From Mycobacterium avium subsp. avium (GTDB lineage: Bacteria > Actinomycetota > Actinomycetes > Mycobacteriales > Mycobacteriaceae), in contig NZ_CP046507.1 of the NCBI RefSeq assembly GCF_009741445.1, forward strand, positions 3,968,001 through 4,032,000: a stretch of 64,000 bases of DNA, given 5' to 3'. This document shows positions 16,794 through 26,125 of the stretch, one piece after another. Below the pieces are notes generated by a model that made no database searches, had not been told where the DNA came from, and worked only from the letters and a program-made list of their open reading frames with translations. The translations under genes were made by a program, and so were the position numbers. The number at the start of each line of letters is the position of its first letter. The stretch's first letter is position 1.

Positions 16794-17696
16794 GTGTCGC
16801 GCGAAAATCGAAGTCGCAGAAGGCTGATCGGCGGCGCATACCGAAGCCTGCGGCTGCTCGGCGCCATGGCCGCGGTGGCGCTGGCGGCCAGCCCGTTGAC
16901 ACCGCGCACCAGCCTTGCGGCAGCGGCCATTCCGCAACCGTCGCACATCGTGATCGTGGTGGAGGAAAACCGTTCCGAGAGCGGCATCATCGGCAACAAG
17001 TCGGCGCCCTTCATCACCGCGCTGGCCGCGTCCGGCGCCAACATGACCCAGTCGTTCGCCGAAACCCACCCCAGCGAGCCCAATTACCTGGCGCTGTTCG
17101 CCGGCAACACGTTCGGGGTGACCAAGGACCTGTGCCCGGTCAACGCCGGCGCCGCACCCAACCTGGGGTCCGAATTGCTCGCCGCCGGTTACACATTCGC
17201 CGGCTACGCCGAGGGCCTGCCGTCCCCGGGCTCACCGGTGTGCAGTGCGGGCAAGTACGCGCGAAAACATGTGCCGTGGGCCAACTTCACCAACGTGCCG
17301 GCGGCGAGCTCGCTGCCGTTCTCGGCGTTCCCGATGGGCAACTACGCCAGCCTGCCGACGGTGTCGTTCGTCATCCCGAACAACGACAACAACATGCACG
17401 ACGGCTCGATCGCGCAGGCCGACGCCTGGCTGAACCGGCAGCTGTCCGGCTACGCCAATTGGGCGCTGGCCAACAACAGCCTGCTGATCGTCACCTTCGA
17501 CGAGGACGACAACTCCAACGTCGGAGCCAGCCGCAACCAGATCCCCACGGTGTTCTACGGCGCCCACGTCCGCCCCGGCAACTACGCCGAGCAGATCAAC
17601 CACTACAACGTGCTTGCCACCGTCGAGCAGATGTACGGGCTGCCCAAGACGGGCTATGCCGCCGGCGCCGCCCCCATCACCGACATCTGGGGCTGA
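16794..17696 (+). CDS. sapM: Secreted acid phosphatase SapM
   Basis: A 300-aa exported phosphatase orthologous to Rv3310. In M. tuberculosis SapM removes phosphate from phosphatidylinositol 3-phosphate and impairs phagosome maturation. A basic N-terminus and hydrophobic run near residues 21-33 form a signal peptide. The phosphoesterase fold shows VVEENRSES, ETHPSEPNYLALFAG, VIPNNDNNMHDG and FDEDDNSN, which supply likely metal and catalytic ligands. The start is fixed by the promoter box 6 bases upstream. Confidence 0.9.
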   Translation: MSRENRSRRRLIGGAYRSLRLLGAMAAVALAASPLTPRTSLAAAAIPQPSHIVIVVEENRSESGIIGNKSAPFITALAASGANMTQSFAETHPSEPNYLALFAGNTFGVTKDLCPVNAGAAPNLGSELLAAGYTFAGYAEGLPSPGSPVCSAGKYARKHVPWANFTNVPAASSLPFSAFPMGNYASLPTVSFVIPNNDNNMHDGSIAQADAWLNRQLSGYANWALANNSLLIVTFDEDDNSNVGASRNQIPTVFYGAHVRPGNYAEQINHYNVLATVEQMYGLPKTGYAAGAAPITDIWG

Positions 17697-17708
17697 GCGC
17701 CAGGTCGC

Positions 17709-17714
17709 TATTCT
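17709..17714 (+). promoter_or_regulatory. -10 box of the Rv3311-like gene
   Basis: TATTCT ends 7 bases before the ATG at 17722, supporting that start and a leaderless mRNA. Confidence 0.65.
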
Positions 17715-17721
17715 GTGCCGC

Positions 17722-19035
17722 ATGGCTGCTGACCTCGTGCCCATCCGCTTGAGCCTGTCCGCCGGCGACCGCTACACGGTGTGGGCGCCGCGTTGGCGTG
17801 ACTCCGGCGACGAGTGGGAAGCCTTCTTGGGCAAGGACGAGGATCTGTACGTCTTCTCCTCGGTCGCCGACCTGGTGGCCTTCGTGCGGTCGGACGAGGA
17901 CAACGACCTGACCGACCATCCGGCGTGGACGCGGCTGCGCACGGCGCACGCGCACAAGTTCGAGCCCGCGAAGGACAAGCAGTTCGATCTGGTCGCGGTC
18001 GAGGAGCTGGTGTCGGAGAAGCCGACCGAGGAGTCGGTGACCGCGCTGGCCGGCGTCCTGGCCATCGTGTCGTCCATCGGGTCGGTGTGCGAGCTGGCTG
18101 CGGTGTCGAAGTTCTTCAACGGCAACCCGGCCCTGGGCACCGTGTCCGGCGGGATCGAGCACTTCACCGGCAAGGCCGGCGCCAAACGCTGGCATGCGAT
18201 CGCCGAGATCATCGCGCGCGGCTGGGACGACGTGCTCGGCGCGATCGACGACATCGCCACCACCCCCGAAGTCGACGAGACGTTGTCGGCCAAGGCCGAA
18301 GACGAGCTGGCCGAGGAGCGCGACGACGAGGAGACCGACGAGACGGACGAGGCCGCCGAGGCGCCGGCCGACGCGACCGAGCCGGACGAGGAGGCCCTCG
18401 AGGACGACGAGGCCGACGGCGAACCGGACGACGACGCCGACGAAACCGAGACCCGCGCGGCCGGCGACACCGTGGTGCTCGGCGGCGACAAGGACTTCTG
18501 GCTGCAGGTCGGCATCGACCCGATCCGCATCATCACCAGCTCGGGCACCTTCTACACGCTGCGCTGCTACCTGGATGACCAACCGATCTTCCTGGGCCGC
18601 AACGGACGCATCAGCGTCTTCACCTCCGAGCGCGCGCTGGCCCGCTACCTGGCCGACGAGCACGACCACGACCTGGCCGACCTGAGCACCTACGACGACA
18701 TCCGCACCGCCGCCACCGACGGCTCGCTGGAGGTCGAGATCACCGACGACAACATCTATGTGCTCAGCGGGCTGGCCGACGACCTGGCCGACGGGCCGGA
18801 CGCGGTGGATCGCGACCAACTGGAGCTGGCCGTCGAGGTGCTGCGCGACATCGGTGACTACTCCGAGGATTCCACCGTCGACAAGGCCCTCGAGCCCGGC
18901 CGGCCGCTGGGCAAGCTGGTGGCCGCCGTCCTCGAGCCCGGCTCGGTGGCCAAGCCGTCGCCGCCGTATGCCGCGGCGGTGCGCGAGTGGGAGAAGCTGG
19001 AGCAATTCGTCGACGGCCGGCTGCGCCGCGAATAG
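17722..19035 (+). CDS. Acidic two-domain protein of unknown function (Rv3311-like)
   Basis: A 437-aa cytoplasmic protein orthologous to Rv3311; no function is recognised. Residues 190-243 are an almost uninterrupted acidic linker of Asp, Glu, Ala and Thr. The parts on either side appear to be copies of one domain: FLGKDEDLYVFSSVADLVAF near 35-55 matches FLGRNGRISVFTSERALARY after the linker, and both are followed by a D-x-DL segment. There is no signal peptide or membrane helix. It stands between sapM and a VWA gene and has its own promoter. Confidence 0.85.
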   Translation: MAADLVPIRLSLSAGDRYTVWAPRWRDSGDEWEAFLGKDEDLYVFSSVADLVAFVRSDEDNDLTDHPAWTRLRTAHAHKFEPAKDKQFDLVAVEELVSEKPTEESVTALAGVLAIVSSIGSVCELAAVSKFFNGNPALGTVSGGIEHFTGKAGAKRWHAIAEIIARGWDDVLGAIDDIATTPEVDETLSAKAEDELAEERDDEETDETDEAAEAPADATEPDEEALEDDEADGEPDDDADETETRAAGDTVVLGGDKDFWLQVGIDPIRIITSSGTFYTLRCYLDDQPIFLGRNGRISVFTSERALARYLADEHDHDLADLSTYDDIRTAATDGSLEVEITDDNIYVLSGLADDLADGPDAVDRDQLELAVEVLRDIGDYSEDSTVDKALEPGRPLGKLVAAVLEPGSVAKPSPPYAAAVREWEKLEQFVDGRLRRE

Positions 19036-19054
19036 CCCGCTGCGTTTGACGGGC

Positions 19055-19060
19055 TAGGTT
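19055..19060 (+). promoter_or_regulatory. -10 box of the plus-strand VWA gene
   Basis: TAGGTT ends 7 bases before the GTG at 19068. This selects 19068 over an in-frame TTG at 19059, which would lie within the box. Confidence 0.6.
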
Positions 19061-19067
19061 GGGTGTC

Positions 19068-20051
19068 GTGTCGCTTCCCGGTATCGGCCCGTTGCCCCTC
19101 TACGGGTTCCAGCGTCCGGGCATGCTGCTGTTCGGGCTGGTGCCGCTGGCGCTGCTCGCCCTCTACCTCGTGGTGCAGGCCCGCCGCCGGCGCCGCCTGC
19201 ACCGCTACACCGACGCCCCGGTGGCGCAGTCGCCGTGGCGGCATCTACCGATCGCGGTCTCGCTGCTCAGCCTGGTGTTGCTGACCATCGCGCTGGCCAC
19301 CCCCACCCACGACATGCGCATCCCGCGCAACCGCGCGGTGATCATGCTGGTCATCGACATGTCGCAGTCCATGCGGGCCACCGACGTCGAACCCAACCGG
19401 CTCAAGGCCGCCGAACAGGCGGCCAGCCAGTTCGCCAGCCAGCTGACCCCCGGCATCAACCTCGGGCTGGTCGGCTTCGCCGGCACGCCCTACCTGCTGG
19501 TGCCGCCGACCCCGCAACACCAGGCGACCATCGACGCGCTGAAGAAACTGGACTTCGCCGACAGCACCGCCACCGGCGAGGCGATCTTCACCGCGCTGCA
19601 CGCGATCAGCGCCACCGCGGTCGCCGGCGGCGACACACCGCCGCCGGCCCGCATCGTGCTGCTCTCCGACGGCGGCGAGAACAAGCCGTCCAACCCCAGC
19701 GACCCGCACGACGGCGTCTACACCGCGGCGCGCCTGGCCAAGGACGAGGGCGTGCCCATCTCGACGATCACGTTCGGCACCAAGGGCGGCGAGATCGAGA
19801 TGGACGGGCAGAAGGTGGCCGTCCCCGTCTCGACCGACCAGATGAAGATGGTCGCCAAGCTGTCCGGCGGGCAGTCCTACACCGCCACCAATCTGGGCGA
19901 GCTGCAGAAGAGCTACAACGCGATCGAGAACGAGATCGGCTACCGCACGGTGCCGGGACCGGGCAGCGCGGGCTGGCTGCGGCTCGGCGTGCTGACCGCC
20001 CTGATCGCGACGGCGCTGGCGTTGCTCATCAACCGGCGCCTGCCCACCTAG
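19068..20051 (+). CDS. VWA-domain membrane protein (Rv1481/BatA-like)
   Basis: A 327-aa membrane protein with two N-terminal helices (about 17-38 and 60-78), a von Willebrand A domain and a C-terminal helix before NRRLPT. The metal-dependent adhesion motif DMSQS is at residues 97-101. Proteins of this build act with MoxR-type AAA ATPases in other bacteria, but no MoxR gene is present here. The start aligns residue by residue with the N-terminus of the facing paralogue (xxLPxxGP). It converges with that paralogue, with 18 bases between stops. Confidence 0.88.
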   Translation: MSLPGIGPLPLYGFQRPGMLLFGLVPLALLALYLVVQARRRRRLHRYTDAPVAQSPWRHLPIAVSLLSLVLLTIALATPTHDMRIPRNRAVIMLVIDMSQSMRATDVEPNRLKAAEQAASQFASQLTPGINLGLVGFAGTPYLLVPPTPQHQATIDALKKLDFADSTATGEAIFTALHAISATAVAGGDTPPPARIVLLSDGGENKPSNPSDPHDGVYTAARLAKDEGVPISTITFGTKGGEIEMDGQKVAVPVSTDQMKMVAKLSGGQSYTATNLGELQKSYNAIENEIGYRTVPGPGSAGWLRLGVLTALIATALALLINRRLPT

Positions 20052-20069
20052 CGCGCCAGCACCGCTTGG

Positions 20070-21077
20070 TCAGGCGGGCAGCCGGCGGTTCAGCAGCAGG
20101 CCGGCCAGCACGGCGCCGGCCAGCACGACGGCGCCGAGCAGCATCCACGCCATGCTGGCGTCGCCCTTGACGGTCTCGTAGCCGATCTGGCGCTGCAGCG
20201 TCGAGTACACGTTCTTCAGCGAATCCAGGCTGTCGGCGTGGAACGCCTGGCCGTCGGTGATCTCGCAGATCTTCTGCAGAGTCTGGTCGTCCACCGGAAC
20301 CGGGATGGTGGCGCCCTCGTAGTCGACGGTGCCGTAGGGGGTGCCGAAGGAGATGGTGGAGATCTGCACGCCCTCGGCCTTGGCGGCCCGGGCCGCGGTG
20401 AACGCCCCCTGCGGGGCGTTCGGGTCCAGCGGCACGTTCTCGGCGCCGTCGGACTCCAGCACGATCCGCGCCGGCGGCGGGCCCTCGCCGCCGCCCATCA
20501 CTGACCCGACCGTCGCGATGGCCTGCAACGCGGTGAAAATGCCTTCGCCCGTAGCGGTTTTCGGCGCCGGCTGCAGACTGTCGATGCCCGCCTTGACCGC
20601 GGACCGGTTGGTCGTCGGCGGCACCAGCAGCGTGGCGTTGGCGGCAAACTCGACCAGCCCCAGATTGATGGCCGGCGTCAGCTGGTCGGCGAACTGCTTG
20701 CCGGCCTCCTTGGCCGCGGCCAGCCGGTTGGGCGGCACATCGGTGGAGGCCATCGACTCCGACACGTCGATCACCAGCATCACCACGGCGCGGTTGAGCG
20801 GAATGCGGACGTCGGACGTCGGCCCGGCCATCGCGGTGGTCAGCAGTACCAGCGAGGTCGCCAGCAGGATGGTGGGCACGTGCCGCCACCGGCTCGGGTG
20901 GGGCGGCGCGACGCGCTCGAGCACCTCCATGTTGGCGAACCGCAGCACCCGGCGCCGCCGGGCGAATTGCTGCACCACGTACAGGCCGATCACCAGCAGC
21001 ACGGCCAGCAGGAACAAGAAGAACCAGGCATGCTGAAAGCCCGCCAGCGACACCGGGCCCAGAAGCGGCAACTTCAT
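20070..21077 (-). CDS. VWA-domain membrane protein, facing paralogue
   Basis: A 335-aa protein with the same build as its neighbour: two N-terminal membrane helices, a VWA domain with the metal motif DVSES at 104-108, and a C-terminal helix ending NRRLPA. The shared blocks TATGEGIFTALQAI and PPPARIV show that the two genes are paralogues. A TACTGT box lies 8 bases upstream of the ATG at 21077. The family partner is usually a MoxR ATPase, which is not nearby, so its role here is open. Confidence 0.88.
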   Translation of the reverse strand: MKLPLLGPVSLAGFQHAWFFLFLLAVLLVIGLYVVQQFARRRRVLRFANMEVLERVAPPHPSRWRHVPTILLATSLVLLTTAMAGPTSDVRIPLNRAVVMLVIDVSESMASTDVPPNRLAAAKEAGKQFADQLTPAINLGLVEFAANATLLVPPTTNRSAVKAGIDSLQPAPKTATGEGIFTALQAIATVGSVMGGGEGPPPARIVLESDGAENVPLDPNAPQGAFTAARAAKAEGVQISTISFGTPYGTVDYEGATIPVPVDDQTLQKICEITDGQAFHADSLDSLKNVYSTLQRQIGYETVKGDASMAWMLLGAVVLAGAVLAGLLLNRRLPA

Positions 21078-21085
21078 GTCCAGCC

Positions 21086-21091
21086 ACAGTA
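21086..21091 (-). promoter_or_regulatory. -10 box of the minus-strand VWA gene
   Basis: TACTGT on the minus strand ends 8 bases before the ATG at 21077, consistent with a leaderless or nearly leaderless mRNA. Confidence 0.5.
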
Positions 21092-21202
21092 TTCGTCAAA
21101 TACCGACCGTGCACATGGCGGCGGCCGTGCGAGCAACGACGCCCAGCCAGGTTGCGTGGCGTTTACCCGCTAAATGTCGGACCCCCCTGCTTTTATGACG
21201 TT

Positions 21203-22450
21203 ATGCCTTTCCCCGCAGCGCCTCCGCTGGCAGAAAACGTTCCGCGGCGTCTAGATGTGCTCTTCGAGGAGTTGGCGGAGTTGACCGGTCAACGCAATGC
21301 GATTGATGGGCGCATCGTGGATATTGTGGCCGAGATCGACCGTGACGAACTGTGCGGAATCACCGGCGCGCGGTCGGTGCCGGCGTTGGTGGCCTGGAAG
21401 ACCGGCTGCTCGCCGGCAAACGCGCACACGATCGCCACCATCGCGGCCCGGCTGCCGGAGTTCCCGCGTTGCGCCCAGGGCATGCGGGAGGGCTGGCTGT
21501 CGCTGGATCAGGTCGGGGTCATCGCGGCGCGGGGCGGGGCGGGATCTGATGAGCATTACGTGGAGTTGGCGCGGGTCGCCACGGTCAGCCAGCTGCGCAC
21601 CGCGGTCAAGCTGGAACCGCGCCCCGAACCCGAACCGCAGCGTGAGCCCGAGCGCGCGTTCACCAGGACCAGCACCGAGCAGGGCAGTTGCTACCGAATC
21701 ACACTTGCCCACGACGAGGCGGCGAAGTTTGACGCGGCGTTGCAGTCGCATCTGGATGCGCTGATCGCCGAGTGGGAACACGACCGCGACAACACCGAAC
21801 GGGTTTTCGATCAGCGACCGCCGTTGCCGGACAGCCTCGATGCGTTCATGCGTCTGGTCGAAACCGGGTGGGACGCAGAGGCGGCTCGCCGCCCGCACGG
21901 CCAGCACACCACCGTGGTGATGCATCTCGACATCGCCCAGCGCCTCGCCGCACTGAATCTGGGCCCACTGCTCACCGACGCCGAACGCCAATACCTGACC
22001 TGTGATGCCACCTGCGAGGTGTGGTTCGAACGCGACGGTCAGCCCATCGGCGCTGGCCGCACCACCCGGGTGATCAACCGGCGGCTGCGCCGCGCACTCG
22101 AGCACCGCCACCCCACCTGCGCGGTGCCCGGCTGCGGGGCCACCCGCGGTCTGCACGCTCATCACCTGCGGCACTGGGAAGACGGCGGACCGACCGAGTT
22201 GGCCAACCTGGTGCTGGTCTGCCCCTACCATCACCGGCTGCACCACCGCGGCATCATCACCATCACCGGTCCCGCCGACGCCCTCAGCGTCACCGACAGC
22301 GACGGGCAACCACTCAGCGCGGGGTCGCTTGCGCGCCCTCCCAGCCACCCCCCGCCCGCGGTACCACCATGCCCCGGGCCCCTCGGCGAACGCGCCGACT
22401 GGTGGTGGTATGACCCCTTTCAGCCCCAACCACCACCCAGTAACAACTGA
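21203..22450 (+). CDS. 13E12-family DUF222/HNH protein
   Basis: A 415-aa protein of the mycobacterial 13E12 repeat family. The N-terminal DUF222 domain (about residues 10-280) is followed by an HNH endonuclease-like domain with CAVPGCG, LHAHHLRHW and CPYHHRLHH, which supply two zinc-binding pairs and the catalytic histidines. The C-terminus is proline-rich. These genes are multicopy in mycobacteria and often sit at variable loci; their activity has not been settled. The ATG at 21203 is chosen over an upstream frame start at 21152 because of the DUF222-like beginning. Confidence 0.85.
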   Translation: MPFPAAPPLAENVPRRLDVLFEELAELTGQRNAIDGRIVDIVAEIDRDELCGITGARSVPALVAWKTGCSPANAHTIATIAARLPEFPRCAQGMREGWLSLDQVGVIAARGGAGSDEHYVELARVATVSQLRTAVKLEPRPEPEPQREPERAFTRTSTEQGSCYRITLAHDEAAKFDAALQSHLDALIAEWEHDRDNTERVFDQRPPLPDSLDAFMRLVETGWDAEAARRPHGQHTTVVMHLDIAQRLAALNLGPLLTDAERQYLTCDATCEVWFERDGQPIGAGRTTRVINRRLRRALEHRHPTCAVPGCGATRGLHAHHLRHWEDGGPTELANLVLVCPYHHRLHHRGIITITGPADALSVTDSDGQPLSAGSLARPPSHPPPAVPPCPGPLGERADWWWYDPFQPQPPPSNN

Positions 22451-22545
22451 GCCCAAACAGGCTGGGGCATCAAGAAATTCGTCCGGGTGAGAAACGGATC
22501 GAATGCGTTTGCAAGAATTCCGGCGCCGAGAGGTTGAGGTGGCTC

Positions 22546-22551
22546 TAGCGT
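22546..22551 (+). promoter_or_regulatory. -10 box of the small membrane protein gene
   Basis: TAGCGT ends 7 bases before the GTG at 22559, as expected for a leaderless message. Confidence 0.55.
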
Positions 22552-22558
22552 AAAGGGC

Positions 22559-23020
22559 GTGACAACAGCCAACCAAGCCGACGGAACACCGCCGGTCCCA
22601 AGGTCCCGCAAGATCCTCTGCACCGTCTATGCCGCGATCGCTCTCGCCGCGCTGATTGCAACATGGAGTAACGGTGGCCCGTACGTCCACAGCGCCGCCG
22701 ACTTCTTAGGCGCCTTTTGGCGCGATGCCAAGGCCACGTCGGCCTCGCGTTTCGTGGCGGCCGACGCCCTGATGTTGGCCATTAGCGTCGTCATTCTGAT
22801 GGTCATTGAAGCAACGAAGCACAGCGTGCGATTCGTCTGGATTTACGTCGTCGGGTCATTCTTCGTTGCCATCAGTGTGATGTTTCCGCTGTTCCTGATC
22901 GCCCGCGAGTTGCGCATGGGCACGTCCGAAACGCCGCGCCTCCGCATGACAGATACGACCCTGCTCGCAGTTGTCGGCGTCATGACCGCCGCCCTGACTG
23001 TCTGGATCGACATGGGGTGA
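22559..23020 (+). CDS. DUF2834-like integral membrane protein
   Basis: A 153-aa protein with four predicted membrane helices, near residues 20-38 (ILCTVYAAIALAALIATW), 68-85, 90-112 and 132-150. The NGG and FxxDA pattern and overall shape resemble DUF2834 proteins, whose function is unknown. Codon use and base composition are somewhat less GC-rich than in nearby genes, and it lies next to a 13E12 gene, so it could be an acquired gene. The start is supported by the promoter box. Confidence 0.75.
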   Translation: MTTANQADGTPPVPRSRKILCTVYAAIALAALIATWSNGGPYVHSAADFLGAFWRDAKATSASRFVAADALMLAISVVILMVIEATKHSVRFVWIYVVGSFFVAISVMFPLFLIARELRMGTSETPRLRMTDTTLLAVVGVMTAALTVWIDMG

Positions 23021-23171
23021 GGTTTGTTGGGATCGGTAGCAAACCGGCCCCTCTGTAATGGTTTCGATCAGACAATCACCCACACGGCCGGATTCGCCGT
23101 GGGTCGAGGCATCGTCAAGTGAAGGGAGTGTGCACGAGTTCGTAGGTCAGCCGGACTGTAACCCGCCGGCT

Positions 23172-24272
23172 TCAGCCGATCAGCACCGCGTACCGGGGTT
23201 TGATCACCTCGTCGATGATGGCCAGCCGCTCGTCGAACGGGATGAAGGCGGACTTCATCGCGTTGATGGTGAACCTTTCCAGATCGCTCCATCCGTAGCC
23301 GAAAGCCTGGACCAGCCGGTGCATCTCGCGGCTCATGTAGGTGTCGCTCATCAGCCGGTTGTCGGTGTTGACGGTCACCCGGAACCGGGTGCGGGCCAGC
23401 AGGTCGAACGGATGGTCGGCGATGCTTTTGACGGCGCCGGTCTGCACGTTGGAGCTGGGGCACAGTTCCAACGGAATTCGCTTGTCCCGCAAGATGTTCG
23501 CCAGTCTGCCCAACCGTACCTTGCCCTTGTCGGGGCCGTCGGCCAGCACGTCGATGTCGTCGACGATCCGCACCCCGTGGCCGAGCCGGTCGGCGCCGCA
23601 GAACGCGATGGCCTCGTGGATGGACGGCAGGCCGAACGCCTCCCCGGCGTGAATGGTGAAGCGCGCGTTGTGATCTCGCATGTAGTCGAACGCCTCCAGG
23701 TGCCGGGTCGGCGGGTTGCCGGCCTCGGCGCCGGCGATGTCGAATCCGACCACTCCCTTGTCCCGCCACCGGATCGCCAGCTCGGCGATCTCCCGGGACA
23801 CCGCCGCGTGCCGCATGGCAGTCACCAACAGTCGCACCACGATCGGCCGGCCCGCTGCCGCACAAGCCTTCTCGCCGTCGGCGAACCCGGCCAGCACGGC
23901 GTCGACGATCTCGTCGAAGGACATGCCGCGGTTGATGTGCAGCTCGGGCGCGAACCGGATCTCGGCGTAGACCACCGAGTCCTCGGCCAGGTCCTCTACG
24001 CATTCGTACGCCACCCGGTGCAGCGCCTCGGGGGTCTGCATCACCGCCACGGTGTGCGAGAACGGCTCCAGGTAGCGCTCCAGCGAGCCGCTGTGCGAGC
24101 GGGTGCGAAACCAGGTCGCCAGCTCCTCGACGTCGGTGGCGGGCAGCCCGTCGTAGCCGGTCTGTCCGGCGATGTCCAGCACGGTCGACGGGCGCAGCCC
24201 GCCGTCGAGGTGATCGTGCAGCAGGGCCTTGGGCGCCTTGCGGATCTGCTCGAGCTCCAATGGTGCGGTCAT
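23172..24272 (-). CDS. add: Adenosine deaminase
   Basis: A 366-aa zinc enzyme that deaminates adenosine and deoxyadenosine to inosine forms, orthologous to Rv3313c. The metal motif HDHLDGG begins at residue 19, HAGEAFG carries the catalytic glutamate, and VNTDNRLMSDT replaces the more usual TDDP segment as in mycobacterial homologues. The ATG at 24272 overlaps the deoA stop (ATGA). It is the last gene of the cdd-deoA-add salvage operon; its inosine product can feed DeoD. Confidence 0.93.
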   Translation of the reverse strand: MTAPLELEQIRKAPKALLHDHLDGGLRPSTVLDIAGQTGYDGLPATDVEELATWFRTRSHSGSLERYLEPFSHTVAVMQTPEALHRVAYECVEDLAEDSVVYAEIRFAPELHINRGMSFDEIVDAVLAGFADGEKACAAAGRPIVVRLLVTAMRHAAVSREIAELAIRWRDKGVVGFDIAGAEAGNPPTRHLEAFDYMRDHNARFTIHAGEAFGLPSIHEAIAFCGADRLGHGVRIVDDIDVLADGPDKGKVRLGRLANILRDKRIPLELCPSSNVQTGAVKSIADHPFDLLARTRFRVTVNTDNRLMSDTYMSREMHRLVQAFGYGWSDLERFTINAMKSAFIPFDERLAIIDEVIKPRYAVLIG

Positions 24273-25552
24273 GTGACGATCCGATCGATGATCAGCGGTC
24301 GCGGCGCCGGCGCGCCGTCGCCGACGTTCCAGCCGCCGTCCAGCTCGGCCAGCGCCGCGCCGAAGCGTTCCGGGGTGTCGGTGTAGAGGGTGAACAGCGG
24401 CTCCCCGGCGGCGACCGGCTCGCCGGGACGGCGGTGAATCCGGAGGCCGGCGCCGGCTTGCACCCGTTCGCCCGGACGGGATCTTCCCGCGCCGAGGCGC
24501 CAAGCCGCCAGCCCCACTGCCATCGCGTCGATATCGCCCATTGTGCCGCCCCGGGGAGCGGTCACGGTCTCGGAGTGCCTACCGATCGGCAACGGTACCG
24601 ACAAATCACCGCCCTGAGCGGCGACGAGACGGCGGAACCGGTCCATCGCGGTGCCGTCGCGCAGGGTGTCGGCGGGGTCCCGGTCGCCGACCCCGGCCAG
24701 CGCGAGCATCTCGGCGGCCAGCCGCAGCGTCAGCTCGACGACATCGGGCGGTCCGCCCCCGGCCAGCACCTCGAGCGCCTCGGCCACCTCCAACGCGTTG
24801 CCGACGGTCGCGCCCAGCGGCCGGTTCATGTCGGTGAGCAGCGCGCGGGTGGGCACCCCGTGCGCGGCGCCCAGCCCGACCATGGTGTGCGCCAGGTCGC
24901 GGCACTGCTCCTCGGTCTTCACCAACGCCCCCGAGCCGACCTTCACGTCGAGCACCAGCGCGCCGGCCCCCTCGGCCAGCTTCTTGCTCATCACCGAGCT
25001 GGCGATCAGCGGCAGCGATTCCACGGTGGCGGTGATGTCGCGCAGCGCGTACAGCTTGGCGTCGGCCGGGGCCAGGTCACCGGCGGCGAAGATGGCCGCC
25101 CCGACCTCGCGCAGCTGCTCACGCACCCGCCGGCTGGGCAGCTGCGCGCTGAACCCGGCGATCGCGTCCAGCTTGTCCAGGGTGCCGCCGGTGTGGCCGA
25201 GCCCACGGCCCGAGGCCTGCGGCACCGCCGCCCCGCAGGCGGCGACGACCGGCACCAGCGGCAGGGTGATCTTGTCGCCGACCCCGCCGGTGGAGTGCTT
25301 GTCCACCGTCGGCACACCCAGGTCGGAGAAGTCCAGCCGGTCGCCGGAGGCCAGCATCGCCGACGTCCAGGCGGCGGTCTCGCCGCCGTCCATGCCGCGC
25401 ACCAGGATCGCCATCAACAGGGCCGCCATCTGCTCCTCGGCCACCAGGCCGCGGGTGTAGGCGTCGATCACCCAGTCGATGGCGGCGTCGGACAGCCGGC
25501 CGCCGTCGCGCTTGGTCCTGATCACCGTGGGCGCGTCGAACCCGGGCCGCAT
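24269..25552 (-). CDS. deoA: Thymidine phosphorylase
   Basis: A 427-aa enzyme that splits thymidine and deoxyuridine with phosphate into base and deoxyribose 1-phosphate, orthologous to Rv3314c. The phosphate-binding block KHSTGGVGDK is at 85-94, followed by the glycosyltransferase-3 motif SGRGLGHTGGTLDKL and SVMSKKLAEGA. The ATG at 25552 overlaps the cdd stop by one base (TGATG). The length is usual for the family. Confidence 0.93.
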   Translation of the reverse strand: MRPGFDAPTVIRTKRDGGRLSDAAIDWVIDAYTRGLVAEEQMAALLMAILVRGMDGGETAAWTSAMLASGDRLDFSDLGVPTVDKHSTGGVGDKITLPLVPVVAACGAAVPQASGRGLGHTGGTLDKLDAIAGFSAQLPSRRVREQLREVGAAIFAAGDLAPADAKLYALRDITATVESLPLIASSVMSKKLAEGAGALVLDVKVGSGALVKTEEQCRDLAHTMVGLGAAHGVPTRALLTDMNRPLGATVGNALEVAEALEVLAGGGPPDVVELTLRLAAEMLALAGVGDRDPADTLRDGTAMDRFRRLVAAQGGDLSVPLPIGRHSETVTAPRGGTMGDIDAMAVGLAAWRLGAGRSRPGERVQAGAGLRIHRRPGEPVAAGEPLFTLYTDTPERFGAALAELDGGWNVGDGAPAPRPLIIDRIVT

Positions 25553-25953
25553 CAGTCCCGCCCGGCGGCCAGCTGGTCGGGGCCGAACGCGTCCGGCAGC
25601 AGCTCGCCGAGCCGGCGCGGCCCGCCCGGATGGTCGATCAGCAGCTCGGGGCCGCCGTGTTCGGCCAGCACCTGGCGGCACCGCCCGCACGGCGTCAGCA
25701 CCGATCCGCGCCCGTCCACGCACGCCAGCGCGACCAGCCGGCCGCCGCCGCTCGCATACAGGGCGCACACCACCGCGCACTCGGCGCAGAGACCAAGGCC
25801 ATATGAGATGTTCTCCACATTGCAACCGGTCACCACCCGCCCGTCGTCGACCAGCCCGGCCGCGCCCACCCGGAACCGCGAGTACGGCGCATAGGCGCCC
25901 GCGGACACATCGATTGCCTTGTCCCGCAGTGCATTCCAGTCAATGTCCGGCAT
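25552..25953 (-). CDS. cdd: Cytidine deaminase
   Basis: A 133-aa homotetrameric-type zinc enzyme that converts cytidine and deoxycytidine to uridine forms, orthologous to Rv3315c. Zinc ligands are C56, C89 and C92, with catalytic E58 in LCAECAV and PCGRC. The start MPDIDW at 25953 matches the M. tuberculosis protein; an upstream frame start at 25974 is less likely. It is the first gene of the salvage operon and is divergent from sdhC. Confidence 0.93.
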   Translation of the reverse strand: MPDIDWNALRDKAIDVSAGAYAPYSRFRVGAAGLVDDGRVVTGCNVENISYGLGLCAECAVVCALYASGGGRLVALACVDGRGSVLTPCGRCRQVLAEHGGPELLIDHPGGPRRLGELLPDAFGPDQLAAGRD

Positions 25954-26125
25954 AACGAAACCCCGCTCAGCCACGGCCTGTACCGACAGTCACCCTAGCC
26001 GGAAAGCGGCATTTCGCTTGACGGACATCGGCGCGGGGCGCGCCGCGTGCGAGCTAAGCTCAAGTGCCCGGCGTGACCGTCGCAAGCAAGAAGGTCGGAA
26101 GAAGGCGGTGAGGGGTGACACAGGG

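Noticed and set aside
20052..20069. Terminator between the convergent VWA genes
   Set aside because: Only 18 bases with no convincing stem or T-run.
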